Source: Gracilimonas sediminicola | GTDB lineage: Bacteria; Bacteroidota; Rhodothermia; Balneolales; Balneolaceae | Assembly (NCBI RefSeq): GCF_024320785.1 | Contig: NZ_JANDBC010000002.1 | Coordinates: forward strand, 496,001-560,000 | Length of the DNA stretch: 64,000 nt | Direction: 5' to 3' | Shown: in pieces, positions 41,288-50,303 of the stretch | Layout of the letters: each line of letters starts with the position of its first letter | Numbering within the stretch: the stretch's first letter is position 1 | Program-made: the position numbers and the translations under genes | The notes under the pieces: generated by a model | What the model was told of the DNA's origin: nothing | Database searches by the model: none | What the model saw: only the letters and a program-made list of their open reading frames with translations

Positions 41288-43207
41288 TTGTCTGAAGAAA
41301 AACAGGAAAAGCAGAGAGAAAAGAAAAAGAAAACCGGGAAATGGTCTCCCCAACAAAGACCGGGTAATTTCAGCTGGACCAGCGCCCTGCTCTGGCTGAT
41401 CGTTATTGCACTGTTTTATAACTGGTACATGTCTGGAGATGGGTTTACCGGCTCCGCTGAAATAGAATATTCTGAGTTTAGAAAACAACTTAATAATGGA
41501 AATGTAGAGCGCGTCCGGGTTCAGGGAGATTATATTCAGGGAGAATTCAAGTCTCCACAGGTTTTGAATATATCTGAAGACGATACCCTTCAGTCAAAAA
41601 ACTTCTCCACCTACATCCCCTCTTTTGGTGATGACAACTTATACGCCCAACTTGAGAAATATGATGTAGCCATTTCCGCCCGTCCAGAATCTGACTATGA
41701 CTGGTGGTACATCGTCCTGATCACCCTTCCCATACTGTTCATTTTATTTATGGGCTTCATGTTTTACCAGCGGATGAAATCTCAAAGCCAGGGAATTTTC
41801 AATATCGGGAAAAGCAAAGCCAAACTGCAGGAACCGGAGAAACAAGACACTACCTTCGATGATGTGGCAGGCCTCGACAATGCCAAAAAAGAGCTCCAGG
41901 AAATTATAGAGTTTTTAAAAGAACCGGACCGGTTTAAGGAAATCGGAGCTAAATTACCCAAGGGATTGCTGATGGTGGGGCCTCCCGGTACCGGTAAAAC
42001 CTTGATGGCTAAAGCCGCAGCGGGTGAGGCCGATGTCCCATTCTACAGTATTTCCGGTTCCGATTTCATGGAAATGTTTGTTGGGGTTGGAGCTAAGCGG
42101 GTCCGCGATATGTTTGAAAAAGCGAAGAAAACCTCCCCCAGCATTATTTTCATTGATGAAATTGACTCCATTGGCCGGAGGCGCGGTGCCGGACTTGGCG
42201 GTGGACATGATGAGCGCGAGCAAACCCTGAATCAATTACTCTCGGAGCTGGACGGTTTTGAGCCCACCGAAAGCGTAGTGGTTATGGCCGCAACCAATCG
42301 TCCGGACATTTTGGATAAAGCACTGCTTCGACCCGGAAGATTTGACCGGCGAATCACTGTAAACCTGCCCAAACAATCGGCCCGGCACGAGATTCTTAAA
42401 ATTCACGCCAAAGGAAAGCCGTTCGCAGAAGACGTGGATTTAGAGCAGATTGCCCGGAGTACACCCGGGTTCAGCGGTGCCGACCTGGAAAACCTGCTTA
42501 ATGAAGCCTCGCTGTATGCCGGCCGAAATAAACGGAAGGAAATTGTGATGGATGATATCGACCAGGCTCGTGATAAAGTGCTGATGGGACTTGAACGAGA
42601 TGGCATCACCATTGATGACGACGAGAAGAAAATGCTGGCCTATCATGAGGCAGGACATGCGCTGGTGGCAGCTATTTTGCCCCACTCCGATCCCATCCAC
42701 AAGGTCACAATCATACCCCGGGGCAAAGCAATGGGCGTAACCCAGCAGCTGCCGGAGAAAGAGAAATACATTTATAAAAGAGAATATCTCCTCGACCGAT
42801 TAGCGGTAATAATGGGTGGAAGAGCCGCTGAAGACCTCATTTTTGAAACATCAACCAGTGGAGCTCAGGACGACCTGAAGCAGGTCGCTAAACTTTCCCG
42901 AAAAATGGTGCTGGACTTAGGCATGAGCGACCGTTTCGGACATGTCTCCTTCGGGAGCGAAGAACAGGAAGTATTTCTGGGAAGGGATATGAGTCGCCAG
43001 CGGGAATACAGCGATTCCACCGCCCGGGAAATTGACGAAGAAGTTCAGAAAATATCAGAAGAGGCATTCAACCGTGCCCTGAATACTCTTAAAGAAAACC
43101 ATGAAGTATTAGATAAAGTCGCCAATCTGCTTCTTCAAAAAGAGGAGATTTCAGGTAAAGAAGTAGATGAGTTGCTTGAGAAGTCTGAATCAGACAAAAC
43201 ACAATAA
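41288..43207 (+). CDS. ftsH: ATP-dependent zinc metalloprotease FtsH
   Basis: A 639-residue membrane AAA protease that degrades unassembled or short-lived membrane and cytosolic proteins. A basic cytoplasmic head (about 1-35) and two transmembrane helices (about 36-54 and 140-163) flank the small periplasmic domain. Walker A GPPGTGKT is at 231-238, followed by the pore loop [17 protein letters not shown], Walker [12 protein letters not shown] and the [23 protein letters not shown]. The zinc site HEAGH is at 453-457. Translation appears to begin at TTG (41288), since no ATG precedes the first membrane helix; non-ATG starts are unusual for ftsH. DUF1460 and msrB genes follow. Confidence 0.96.
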   Translation: MSEEKQEKQREKKKKTGKWSPQQRPGNFSWTSALLWLIVIALFYNWYMSGDGFTGSAEIEYSEFRKQLNNGNVERVRVQGDYIQGEFKSPQVLNISEDDTLQSKNFSTYIPSFGDDNLYAQLEKYDVAISARPESDYDWWYIVLITLPILFILFMGFMFYQRMKSQSQGIFNIGKSKAKLQEPEKQDTTFDDVAGLDNAKKELQEIIEFLKEPDRFKEIGAKLPKGLLMVGPPGTGKTLMAKAAAGEADVPFYSISGSDFMEMFVGVGAKRVRDMFEKAKKTSPSIIFIDEIDSIGRRRGAGLGGGHDEREQTLNQLLSELDGFEPTESVVVMAATNRPDILDKALLRPGRFDRRITVNLPKQSARHEILKIHAKGKPFAEDVDLEQIARSTPGFSGADLENLLNEASLYAGRNKRKEIVMDDIDQARDKVLMGLERDGITIDDDEKKMLAYHEAGHALVAAILPHSDPIHKVTIIPRGKAMGVTQQLPEKEKYIYKREYLLDRLAVIMGGRAAEDLIFETSTSGAQDDLKQVAKLSRKMVLDLGMSDRFGHVSFGSEEQEVFLGRDMSRQREYSDSTAREIDEEVQKISEEAFNRALNTLKENHEVLDKVANLLLQKEEISGKEVDELLEKSESDKTQ

Positions 43208-43235
43208 TCTGTTACCAAATTAATTCTTACTATTG

Positions 43236-44156
43236 GTGAGAACAGCAAAATTAAATTCCACAGTTGTGAAAACAAACCTGACTTTCCTGGCCGTATGTAT
43301 TTTGGCTTTGAGCAGCAATGCTTTTGCCCAGAATACCGATACTTTAGAGCAAAAACTACCTGATGATATCGTATATACGCAGCAGGACGTTGCCATCTTT
43401 TCGGACATCATCCAACAGTTTGAGCCCCAAAAAGATCAGCCCATCCATAAGCTGATTCCGGATATCGGGCGGTATTTTTTGGGGAATGAGTATGTAGCAC
43501 ATGCCCTGGAAGTAACCGACGAAGAGAAGCTGATTGTCAATTTGAGGGATTTAGACTGCACTACCTATGCAGAAAACCTCCTTGCTTTGGCTCGAACCTT
43601 AAAATCTGATCAGGCAACCTTTGAACGATACACTCTGGAACTTGAAAACATCCGGTATCGTGATGGGAAGAAAGGAGATTACCCTACCCGTCTGCACTAT
43701 TTCAGCGACTGGATTTATAATAATGCCGCCAACAATCTTGTAACCACCCCGGCCGACAGTTTTGGTACCCCGCTGGACGTGGAGGTTAATTTTATGTCAA
43801 CGCATCCCGATAGCTACAAGCACCTTCAACGAAACCCTGCTTTCATTTCTGTTGTTGCTGATCAGGAGAAGGAAATATCCGGCAAGAATTATTTCTATAT
43901 CCCCAAGGAAGAAATTGAAGACAAAATGCATCTGTTACGTGAGGGGGATATCATCGGGCTTACAACCAGCATTGAAGGCCTGGATGTAGCTCACGTTGGT
44001 GTTCTGGTAGAAGTTGAAGGCAAACTGCACCTGATGCATGCTTCACAATCGAACCTGAAGGTTGAAGTTTCTGATGAGCCGCTGAGTTCCTTCCTCAAAC
44101 CAAATTCAAAAAATACCGGAATCATGATTGCACGTCCGGTGGATACTATAAATTGA
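43236..44156 (+). CDS. DUF1460 exported amidase-like protein
   Basis: A protein of about 306 residues with a Sec signal (LTFLAVCILALSSNAFAQ). LIVNLRDLDCTTYAENLLAL carries the Cys expected as nucleophile in the DUF1460 family, NlpC/P60-like enzymes proposed to cut peptidoglycan stem peptides. The later segments GDIIGLTTSIEGLDVAHVGV and LHLMHASQSNLKVEV contain the two His residues expected of the active site. The start is TTG (43233) or GTG (43236). It sits between ftsH and msrB on the same strand. Confidence 0.85.
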   Translation: MRTAKLNSTVVKTNLTFLAVCILALSSNAFAQNTDTLEQKLPDDIVYTQQDVAIFSDIIQQFEPQKDQPIHKLIPDIGRYFLGNEYVAHALEVTDEEKLIVNLRDLDCTTYAENLLALARTLKSDQATFERYTLELENIRYRDGKKGDYPTRLHYFSDWIYNNAANNLVTTPADSFGTPLDVEVNFMSTHPDSYKHLQRNPAFISVVADQEKEISGKNYFYIPKEEIEDKMHLLREGDIIGLTTSIEGLDVAHVGVLVEVEGKLHLMHASQSNLKVEVSDEPLSSFLKPNSKNTGIMIARPVDTIN

Positions 44157-44173
44157 TTTAAACACGCTTAAGA

Positions 44174-44626
44174 ATGCTTACCTGGAAAGACCTTAAAGAT
44201 TTTGCAAAAAATGGTACTCCCAATCCAAGCCGCCGAGTTGAGAAGACCGAGGAAGAATGGAAACAGGAACTCACGGATGAACAATTCGCCATCACCCGGC
44301 TAAAAGGGACGGAACGCCCCGGATCCAGCGACATGTGCTATCGGTTTGATCCCGGTTTATATGCCTGCGTTTGCTGCGGCACCGAACTCTTCGACGGGAC
44401 TTCTAAATTCGAAAGCAGCTCCGGATGGCCTTCCTTCACCCAGCCTGTAGAAGAAAGTGCTGTGAAATATGAAATGGACACCTCACACGGCATGGTACGA
44501 ATAGAAGCTCTTTGCAATGTTTGTGACGCGCATTTAGGGCACGTTTTTCCCGACGGACCTGAACCCAGTGGTCTTCGCTATTGCATGAATGCCGTTAGCC
44601 TGGAGAAAGTAGAGGAAGATAAATAA
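44174..44626 (+). CDS. msrB: Peptide-methionine (R)-S-oxide reductase
   Basis: A 150-residue cytoplasmic enzyme that repairs methionine-R-sulfoxide. The zinc ligands are CVCCGTELF and CNVCDAHLGHVFPDG, the substrate loop is FESSSGWPSFTQPV and the catalytic Cys is in LRYCMNAVSLE near the C-terminus. It is complete and of standard length. Its end is only 3 bp from the convergent lipoprotein gene. Confidence 0.95.
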   Translation: MLTWKDLKDFAKNGTPNPSRRVEKTEEEWKQELTDEQFAITRLKGTERPGSSDMCYRFDPGLYACVCCGTELFDGTSKFESSSGWPSFTQPVEESAVKYEMDTSHGMVRIEALCNVCDAHLGHVFPDGPEPSGLRYCMNAVSLEKVEEDK

Positions 44627-44628
44627 GG

Positions 44629-45822
44629 TTATTTCTCTATTTCAGGAAGGTAATCGCCGGGAACCATTTTACATACCGGAGTATATCGCCAAACTCCCTT
44701 TATTTCTACAGCTCGTGGACTTTCAAAGAAACCGGTATCTGAAAACTCCACATTCTCAGAGTTTAATGTTATCCAGGATGTTTGATGTTTATACATGTCC
44801 AACCCCATGATATTATTAGGATCTACCACCTCTTTATTGACGTATTCTATCCTCATCTCATCTTCAAACTTCAAAATGTTATTCCCGTTCAGATTATTCG
44901 GAAAAACCACTTCGTATTTTTGCTTCTCAACATCCGTAACGTTTGAGGAAGAGTAAGCCATAGCTGATGTATTGTTAACAAACTGCCCCGAATAAAGTCG
45001 GTACCCAAAATATAGCGGAGATTTATCGCTGGCCATGGCTATCAAAAAGTGGCGTAATGAACCATTAAAATATGTGAGGCGATTTTTCTCCCAGGTTTCT
45101 GCTTGTTCCTGATTCTTCGGGGTCATTTCTTCGAAGAAATAATCCGCATCTATATTTAAACCGATAATTCCACTGTATTCTTTCGAAACATATTCGTTTA
45201 GAGTTATGCTAATCTTATAGCCAAGGTCTCTATTCAAAACGGTAAGATCAATGGGCCCCTTAACCCACAGCGTTTCTTCATCGTAATCTGTGAAAGTAAG
45301 TGCCTGGGGATTCACAAGCTCACAGTCTAAATTGTCATTAATATAATAGCTAATGAACTTATTAATTTTCTGTTCTTTACTTGCAATTTCCTTCTGCCTA
45401 TTACTCTTTTCGCTCTGCCCTTCATCAGGAAATGATGATACTTCATTAGAGTCAGTATACCCTCCTCTGCTTAGCTGATTCTCAAGAACAAAATCGTGAA
45501 TCCTTCCATCAGAGTTCTCGATCGCAGCTCTTGTTTGATCTCCTTCAAACCCAGCTGCCTTTACATGTATCTCATAATATCCCCTTGGTACAGCTAATGA
45601 GAAAACGCCATCCTTATCTGTAAAAGTATGAATGGTTGTACCCTCTACCCAAACTTTTGCATCTGCAATAGGCTCACTGCTTTCTTTCTCTAAAACTGTT
45701 CCTGTAAACTGAGTTTTAGGCAGTGAGGCCGTTTCACTGATTACTTTATATCCACTGGTGCAGGATACTGTGATGAAGGAAATAATAATTAGGAAGAGCA
45801 GATATCTGCTTTTAATATACAT
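44629..45822 (-). CDS. Lipoprotein with a carboxypeptidase-regulatory-like domain
   Basis: A 397-residue lipoprotein (YLLFLIIISFITVSC). Residues about 40-115 are a CarboxypepD_reg-like beta sandwich: FTGTVLEKESSEPIADAKVW, then DKDGVFSLAVPRGYYEIHVK. After a Ser/Glu/Lys-rich linker, the rest (about 150-397) is a beta-rich domain I do not recognise. Such lipoproteins of Bacteroidota often sit on the cell surface. AT-rich 5' DNA without a gene separates it from the barrel gene. Confidence 0.7.
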   Translation of the reverse strand: MYIKSRYLLFLIIISFITVSCTSGYKVISETASLPKTQFTGTVLEKESSEPIADAKVWVEGTTIHTFTDKDGVFSLAVPRGYYEIHVKAAGFEGDQTRAAIENSDGRIHDFVLENQLSRGGYTDSNEVSSFPDEGQSEKSNRQKEIASKEQKINKFISYYINDNLDCELVNPQALTFTDYDEETLWVKGPIDLTVLNRDLGYKISITLNEYVSKEYSGIIGLNIDADYFFEEMTPKNQEQAETWEKNRLTYFNGSLRHFLIAMASDKSPLYFGYRLYSGQFVNNTSAMAYSSSNVTDVEKQKYEVVFPNNLNGNNILKFEDEMRIEYVNKEVVDPNNIMGLDMYKHQTSWITLNSENVEFSDTGFFESPRAVEIKGVWRYTPVCKMVPGDYLPEIEK

Positions 45823-45997
45823 ATGTTGTTAATACTTAGCTTTGTGGAATCAATTTATAATAGTAATAATCAGCGCTTTAATAGTGTTTACTATCGTTTA
45901 TAGCGTTAAGAAATTAGCATTTCTTTCGCTCCTCATTTTCGGGTTTTTCAATATTTTAAATATAAATTTAAACTCAGCTTGTTCACAGAAAACCCGA

Positions 45998-46678
45998 TTA
46001 AAAGAGGCTGATTGCCAGCCCTAATGTAAATCCGGCCCTGAACAGGTGTCCGTTACCGGCGTTATTTTTCTGAATACCTGTCAGATCGTAGCCGGCTTTA
46101 AAACCACCAAAAGCTGATGTGTTTTCATCCAGGCTATAGCGGATTTGAACCCCGGCTTCTCCCATCAAAATAAAAGATTTCATTTCATCCGAGATATCCA
46201 GCTCTAACTGTGCAACCCCGTCTTCATCCCGGAACAAGTAACGTTCGTTATTTACCGCGGTTACAAATGTGGGGCGAAGACTCCCTTGAAAACCTGCCTC
46301 AACATCACCAAAACGCAACGAGTAACCGGCTTCTACCGGCACATCAATCAGCATAAATTCGTAATCCATAGGGATGATTGCCGGAAGTTGAGGTCCTCCC
46401 TCTCGTTGATATGGATCTGAATCATAATCTCTGCTCAAATTCACCTGCGAAAACCCAACACCTGTCTGGATGTGAACTTTGGGATTGATACGGTAAATCA
46501 GTCCCACACCTCCCTGAAACCCCGAACCGAAATTAGATTCATATTCATTGCTTTCATGCTGAATGATGTTGCCGAAATTCGGTCCTGCTTCAATGCTCAG
46601 TTCAATCTTTTGCTGTGCAAAACCGGAACTGATACATATAAACGCGAGCACAGCAACTAAAACAATTCTCTTTACCAC
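45998..46678 (-). CDS. Outer-membrane beta-barrel protein (PorT/OmpX-like)
   Basis: A 226-residue exported protein with a signal peptide (VLVAVLAFICISSGFAQ) and alternating beta strands: IELSIEAGPNFGNII, VGLIYRINPKVHIQTGVGFS, VEAGYSLRFGDVEAGFQGSL, ending in the aromatic LFRAGFTLGLAISLF. That is the layout of small eight-stranded outer-membrane barrels common in Bacteroidota. The start is GTG, and the gene overlaps the end of the SxtJ-like gene by 7 bp, so it may belong to the carbamoyltransferase transcript. Confidence 0.8.
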   Translation of the reverse strand: MVKRIVLVAVLAFICISSGFAQQKIELSIEAGPNFGNIIQHESNEYESNFGSGFQGGVGLIYRINPKVHIQTGVGFSQVNLSRDYDSDPYQREGGPQLPAIIPMDYEFMLIDVPVEAGYSLRFGDVEAGFQGSLRPTFVTAVNNERYLFRDEDGVAQLELDISDEMKSFILMGEAGVQIRYSLDENTSAFGGFKAGYDLTGIQKNNAGNGHLFRAGFTLGLAISLF

Positions 46679-47058
46679 GGGTTTTCCAGATCTTCTTTTG
46701 TGTAGGTATGTTCGCGGTAGTTATACATACTTCCTTTGGTGTCTTTCAACAACAGCGGATCATTCCCGAACAACCGAAACAACAGGGCAATGGGGGTTAC
46801 TACGAGATAATAAACCAGCGAAAGTAATACCCGGGAATTGAACCAACCCAGTCCTTCAGCCAGTTTGTACCATCCCCAAACTATTCTATCGCCAATGGGC
46901 GGGATAAAAGACAACAACCCAACTATTAAAGCAAGGTAGGCGATGACTTCACTATCAAAGATAGCGGCCAGTACCAGAAACCCGGTTACAATCACCAACT
47001 GTGTTTTGGGTGTTGACGGATCTTCCTTGATAAATTCGAGAGATCGAGGTTCCAGCAT
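46672..47058 (-). CDS. SxtJ-like membrane protein
   Basis: A 128-residue inner-membrane protein from the ATG at 47058 (MLEPRSLEFIKEDPS). Two or three hydrophobic helices follow (LVIVTGFLVLAAIF, VIAYLALIVGLLSFIPPIGD, VLLSLVYYLVVTPIALLFRL). The motif GDRIVWGWYKLAEGLGWFNS and a C-terminal YREHTYTKEDLENPW complete the protein. This is the pattern of SxtJ, first named in saxitoxin clusters and widely found next to NodU/CmcH carbamoyltransferases and SxtK. It starts 1 bp after the SxtK-like gene. It probably helps carbamoylation of a membrane or secreted substrate; no toxin synthesis genes are nearby. Confidence 0.8.
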   Translation of the reverse strand: MLEPRSLEFIKEDPSTPKTQLVIVTGFLVLAAIFDSEVIAYLALIVGLLSFIPPIGDRIVWGWYKLAEGLGWFNSRVLLSLVYYLVVTPIALLFRLFGNDPLLLKDTKGSMYNYREHTYTKEDLENPW

Positions 47059-47059
47059 A

Positions 47060-47209
47060 TTAAAACAGGGTATAAATGAATGGAGCGATGGATGAACCAC
47101 CTCCAATCACAATTAAAAATCCGAGCAAAAGCAACACAATGATAACCGGAGCCAGCCAGAATTTCTTTCGCTGCTTCATGAAGTTCCATAAATCTTTCAG
47201 TGTTTCCAT
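47060..47209 (-). CDS. SxtK-like (DUF5989) single-span membrane peptide
   Basis: A 49-residue protein: METLKDLWNFMKQRKKFWLA, then the hydrophobic helix PVIIVLLLLGFLIVIGG, ending SSIAPFIYTLF. A basic amphipathic head followed by one membrane helix and Ser-Pro-Phe is the DUF5989/SxtK pattern. It lies 3 bp after the carbamoyltransferase stop and 1 bp before the SxtJ-like gene, so all three are one translational unit. It is easy to miss because of its size. Confidence 0.82.
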   Translation of the reverse strand: METLKDLWNFMKQRKKFWLAPVIIVLLLLGFLIVIGGGSSIAPFIYTLF

Positions 47210-47212
47210 ATA

Positions 47213-49057
47213 TCAATCCTTCTCAAACGTAATTTCCTTTTCCCATTCTGGTTGTTCGGTTTTATCAAAGATAAAATCACCGACTACAAGATAATCCATT
47301 TCCGTATTCATAAAACACCGATATGCATCTTCCGGTGTGCAGACAATCGGTTCACCCCGAACATTAAAGCTGGTGTTGACCACCATCCCCACTCCGGTAC
47401 GTTCCTTAAATGCACTTAACAGCTTCCAGTATCTTGGGTTCGTTTCTTGATGGACCGTTTGAATACGAGCTGAAAAATCGATGTGAGTAATGGCCGGAAA
47501 AGCAGACCGCTCAAAGGCCAGTTTTTCTCTGAGTGGTAGTTGGTGATAGTTCTCCGGAAGCTCTTTACGATGTTCCTCTTTCACCTCCTGAACCAAAAGC
47601 ATATACGGTGAGTCTGATTTCAACTCAAAATATTGTCCTGCATCTTCTGCCAGCACCGACGGCGCAAACGGCCTGAACGATTCCCGGTATTTGATCTTCA
47701 GATTCAGCTTTTTCTGCATCTTTGGATTTCGGGGATCTCCTAAAATAGATCGTGCACCTAAGGCACGGGGACCAAATTCCATCCGTCCCTGAAACCATCC
47801 AACCACATTCCCTTCATCCAGCCATTCTGCTACTCTGGGATAGAGCTTTGGTTCATCCAATTTCTCATAAACAGGTTTGAATTTTTTGGTCTGCTGTAGG
47901 ATTTCAAATTCATGAAAATCCGGCCCCAAATAACTGCCCTGCATGGCTTCAGGTTGCTGAGGCTTCCTGCCTTTCCCAAAATAAATATGATGGGCTGCAA
48001 GTGCTGCCCCAACCGATCCGCCCGCATCTCCAGCCGCCGGCTGAATAAAAATGTCATCAAAAATCCCTTCATTCTGAATAACCCCGTTGGCCACACAATT
48101 AAGAGCAACCCCTCCGGCAAGGCAAAGATTCTTTGAGCCGGTCAAACGCTGGGCCTCCTTTGCCATTTTCAGCACCACTTCTTCGGTTACTTTCTGAATG
48201 GCAAGGGCAAGATTCGCTTCATGCTGCTGCAGCTCCGCTTCTTCTTCCCTCTTTGGGAAGCCAAAGAGTTCTTCCCACTTCTTTTCCTTCACCATTTTTA
48301 GTCCGGTGGCATAATCAAAGTAATCCTGATTCAGATAAATGGAGCCATCGCCATTGAGCTCAATCAAATCTGTCTTAATTTTAGAAATGTACTCTTCCAC
48401 CATTTTGGAATTCGGATTCCCATAAGGAGCCAGTCCCATAAGTTTATACTCCCCGGAATTCACCCTGAATCCCAAAAAATAGGTAAAGGCCGAGTAGAGC
48501 AGTCCCAGCGAATGCGGAAAAGTTAACTCCCGGTGAATGGTGATTTCAGAACCCTTTCCTGAGCAAATGGAGGCGGTGGCCCACTCTCCCACTCCATCGA
48601 TGGTGAGAATGGCCGACTCTTCAAAAGAGGATGGATAAAAGGCACTGGCTGCATGACTCAGATGATGTTCGGGAAACAGCAGCTTCAGCTCTTTTCGGTC
48701 ATAATCTCCGATCTTAGCAAGCTCCTCGTGCATCACCCGTTTCATGAACATTTTTTCCTTTAACCAAACAGGCATCGCAGTTATAAAAGACTTCACCCCG
48801 CGCGGAGCAAAAGAAAGGTAGGTTTCCAACAGACGTTCAAACTTCAGCAACGGCTTATCATAAAAAGCGATGGCGTCCAGTTCACCGAGCTTAATGTCAG
48901 CAAAATCCAGGCAAAACCGAATAGCGTTAGACGGAAATCCCTCATCGTGTTTTTTTCGGGTGAACCGTTCTTCCTGGGCTGCGGCTACAATCCTTCCATC
49001 CTGAATTATACAAGCCGCCGAGTCGTGATAAAAAGCTGAAATTCCTAAAATAGTCAT
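47213..49057 (-). CDS. NodU/CmcH-family O-carbamoyltransferase (SxtI-like)
   Basis: A 614-residue enzyme that transfers a carbamoyl group from carbamoyl phosphate to a hydroxyl. ILGISAFYHDSAACIIQDG and AAAQEERFTRKKHDEGFPS open the Kae1-like domain. LLFPEHHLSHAASAFYPSS holds the metal-binding His residues, and AILTIDGVGEWATASI and LCLAGGVALNCVANG follow. The C-terminal YrdC-like part has GNVVGWFQGRMEFGPRALGARSI. I choose the ATG at 49057, which opens into the family start; the frame extends to 49102. It heads the operon with the SxtK- and SxtJ-like genes. The acceptor may be a glycan or lipid. Confidence 0.9.
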   Translation of the reverse strand: MTILGISAFYHDSAACIIQDGRIVAAAQEERFTRKKHDEGFPSNAIRFCLDFADIKLGELDAIAFYDKPLLKFERLLETYLSFAPRGVKSFITAMPVWLKEKMFMKRVMHEELAKIGDYDRKELKLLFPEHHLSHAASAFYPSSFEESAILTIDGVGEWATASICSGKGSEITIHRELTFPHSLGLLYSAFTYFLGFRVNSGEYKLMGLAPYGNPNSKMVEEYISKIKTDLIELNGDGSIYLNQDYFDYATGLKMVKEKKWEELFGFPKREEEAELQQHEANLALAIQKVTEEVVLKMAKEAQRLTGSKNLCLAGGVALNCVANGVIQNEGIFDDIFIQPAAGDAGGSVGAALAAHHIYFGKGRKPQQPEAMQGSYLGPDFHEFEILQQTKKFKPVYEKLDEPKLYPRVAEWLDEGNVVGWFQGRMEFGPRALGARSILGDPRNPKMQKKLNLKIKYRESFRPFAPSVLAEDAGQYFELKSDSPYMLLVQEVKEEHRKELPENYHQLPLREKLAFERSAFPAITHIDFSARIQTVHQETNPRYWKLLSAFKERTGVGMVVNTSFNVRGEPIVCTPEDAYRCFMNTEMDYLVVGDFIFDKTEQPEWEKEITFEKD

Positions 49058-49110
49058 ATCAAAAATTGAGTGGCTGCCAAGATAACAAAACTTCGCTTTC
49101 ATTGAATGGA

Positions 49111-49270
49111 TTAGTGTTGAGTGATAAAGTGATGAAGTGATATCGTGATATAAAAAATTCGTAAATCGAACCTGGCAGGTGAGTAGTTCAGGTATAGATC
49201 TTTCGGAGGTATCCTCAAGATGACACCACTCCTCACCTCATCACTTTATCACTTCATCACCCTACCACTC
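49111..49270. repeat. Inverted-repeat element with 8-bp GTGATNAA arms, copy 1
   Basis: Left arm units are GTGATAAA, GTGATGAA, GTGATATC, GTGATATA. The right arm runs the other way (TCATCACTTTATCACTTCATC). GTGATAAAGTGATGA (49121-49135) pairs perfectly with 49238-49252. The roughly 75 bp between the arms share TAAATCGAACCTGG and TCCTCAAGATGACA with the element at 52371-52567. It lies between the divergent carbamoyltransferase and yicC genes. Confidence 0.8.
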
Positions 49271-49344
49271 CCCAATTCGAGTAAAGTTTTTAAAGGGGCT
49301 ATACTTTCGTATTTTCTCGCTCAATTTTCATCATTAAGATTATC

Positions 49345-50226
49345 ATGATTATATCAATGACCGGCTTTGGTCGCGGAGAAGCCTCTGAAAATGGCATCAC
49401 GGCCACGGTTGAAATTAAATCACTAAACAGTCGCTATCTGGATCTGAGTATTCGCCTGCCTCAGCGTTTGCAAGACAAAGAACTTGAAGTCAAGGAACTG
49501 GTTCAGAAAACGATTAATCGTGGTAAACTGAATATTACTGTTTACCTGTCGGAATCAGAAACGGGTGAGCCTTCCATCCGGGTGGATGAAAAGAAAGTGA
49601 AAGGTTATTGCCGAATTCTGGATAATCTCAGGGAAGCAGCCGGCATCTCAGATCCCATTTCCATCAAAGACATAACCCAGTTTGGTGATGTGTTTATTAA
49701 TGAGGAAGAAGATGAAGAAGTGCTGGAGCAAAAATGGAAAGTGGCTGAAAAAGCACTTTCAGAAGCGGTGGAATCTCTCCTGAAAATGAGAACCCAGGAA
49801 GGCAGTCAGCTTAAAAACGACCTGGTGGACCGCATCGAGTTTATCGATGAAAATCTGGAAATTATCACCACGGAAACGGCCGGGCGAGCTGAAGATGCAC
49901 GGGATAAGCTGCTGGAACGGATCAACAACCTGATTGAGGAAGATAAAATTGACCCCGAACGACTGGAATTGGAAGTAGCCATTCTTGTTGATAAAATGGA
50001 TGTAACGGAAGAGATTGTTCGTCTGCGCTCACACCTGAAATTCTTTATTGAAGCCGTTGAACAACCTGAACCGGCCGGCCGACGACTCAACTTCCTGACC
50101 CAGGAGATCAACCGTGAGCTCAACACCATCGGTTCCAAAGCTAACAACTCCGACATTGCCCAGTATGTAGTAAAATGCAAAGAGGCGCTGGAGCAAATCC
50201 GTGAACAAGTCCAAAACGTGGAATAA
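49345..50226 (+). CDS. yicC: YicC-family endoribonuclease
   Basis: A 293-residue protein. IISMTGFGRGEASENGI at the N-terminus, VEIKSLNSRYLDLSIRLPQR, and the C-terminal DUF1732 segment FFIEAVEQPEPAGRRLNFLT followed by QEINRELNTIGSKAN are the YicC hallmarks. E. coli YicC is a ring-forming endoribonuclease acting on small RNA. Its operon partnership with gmk, rpoZ and coaBC is widely conserved. A perfect hairpin stands between it and gmk. Confidence 0.93.
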   Translation: MIISMTGFGRGEASENGITATVEIKSLNSRYLDLSIRLPQRLQDKELEVKELVQKTINRGKLNITVYLSESETGEPSIRVDEKKVKGYCRILDNLREAAGISDPISIKDITQFGDVFINEEEDEEVLEQKWKVAEKALSEAVESLLKMRTQEGSQLKNDLVDRIEFIDENLEIITTETAGRAEDARDKLLERINNLIEEDKIDPERLELEVAILVDKMDVTEEIVRLRSHLKFFIEAVEQPEPAGRRLNFLTQEINRELNTIGSKANNSDIAQYVVKCKEALEQIREQVQNVE

Positions 50227-50242
50227 AATAGATTATAGTTCT

Positions 50243-50283
50243 GAGTAGTGAGTATTGAGAATTCCCCTCAATACTCACTACTC
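50243..50283. repeat. Perfect 17-bp-stem hairpin with 7-bp units between yicC and gmk
   Basis: GAGTAGTGAGTATTGAG (50243-50259), loop AATTCCC, then the exact reverse complement CTCAATACTCACTACTC (50267-50283). The arm reads as heptads GAGTAGT, GAGTATT, GAG. There is no T-run after it, so it is not a standard terminator. It sits 17 bp after the yicC stop and 21 bp before the gmk start, inside a conserved operon. The AGTATTGAG core recurs at 7000-7008. Confidence 0.88.
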
Positions 50284-50303
50284 AAATCTCGCTACTATAT
50301 AGT

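Noticed and set aside
45842-46024. Plus-strand open frame of 60 codons with a hydrophobic start
   Set aside because: It overlaps the end of the beta-barrel gene on the other strand and lies in AT-rich DNA, where hydrophobic frames arise by chance. There is no supporting context.
46672-49057. Saxitoxin-like biosynthetic cluster
   Set aside because: Only the carbamoyltransferase, SxtK-like and SxtJ-like genes are present. No amidinotransferase, polyketide or oxygenase gene of that pathway is near, so the genes are better seen as a general carbamoylation module.
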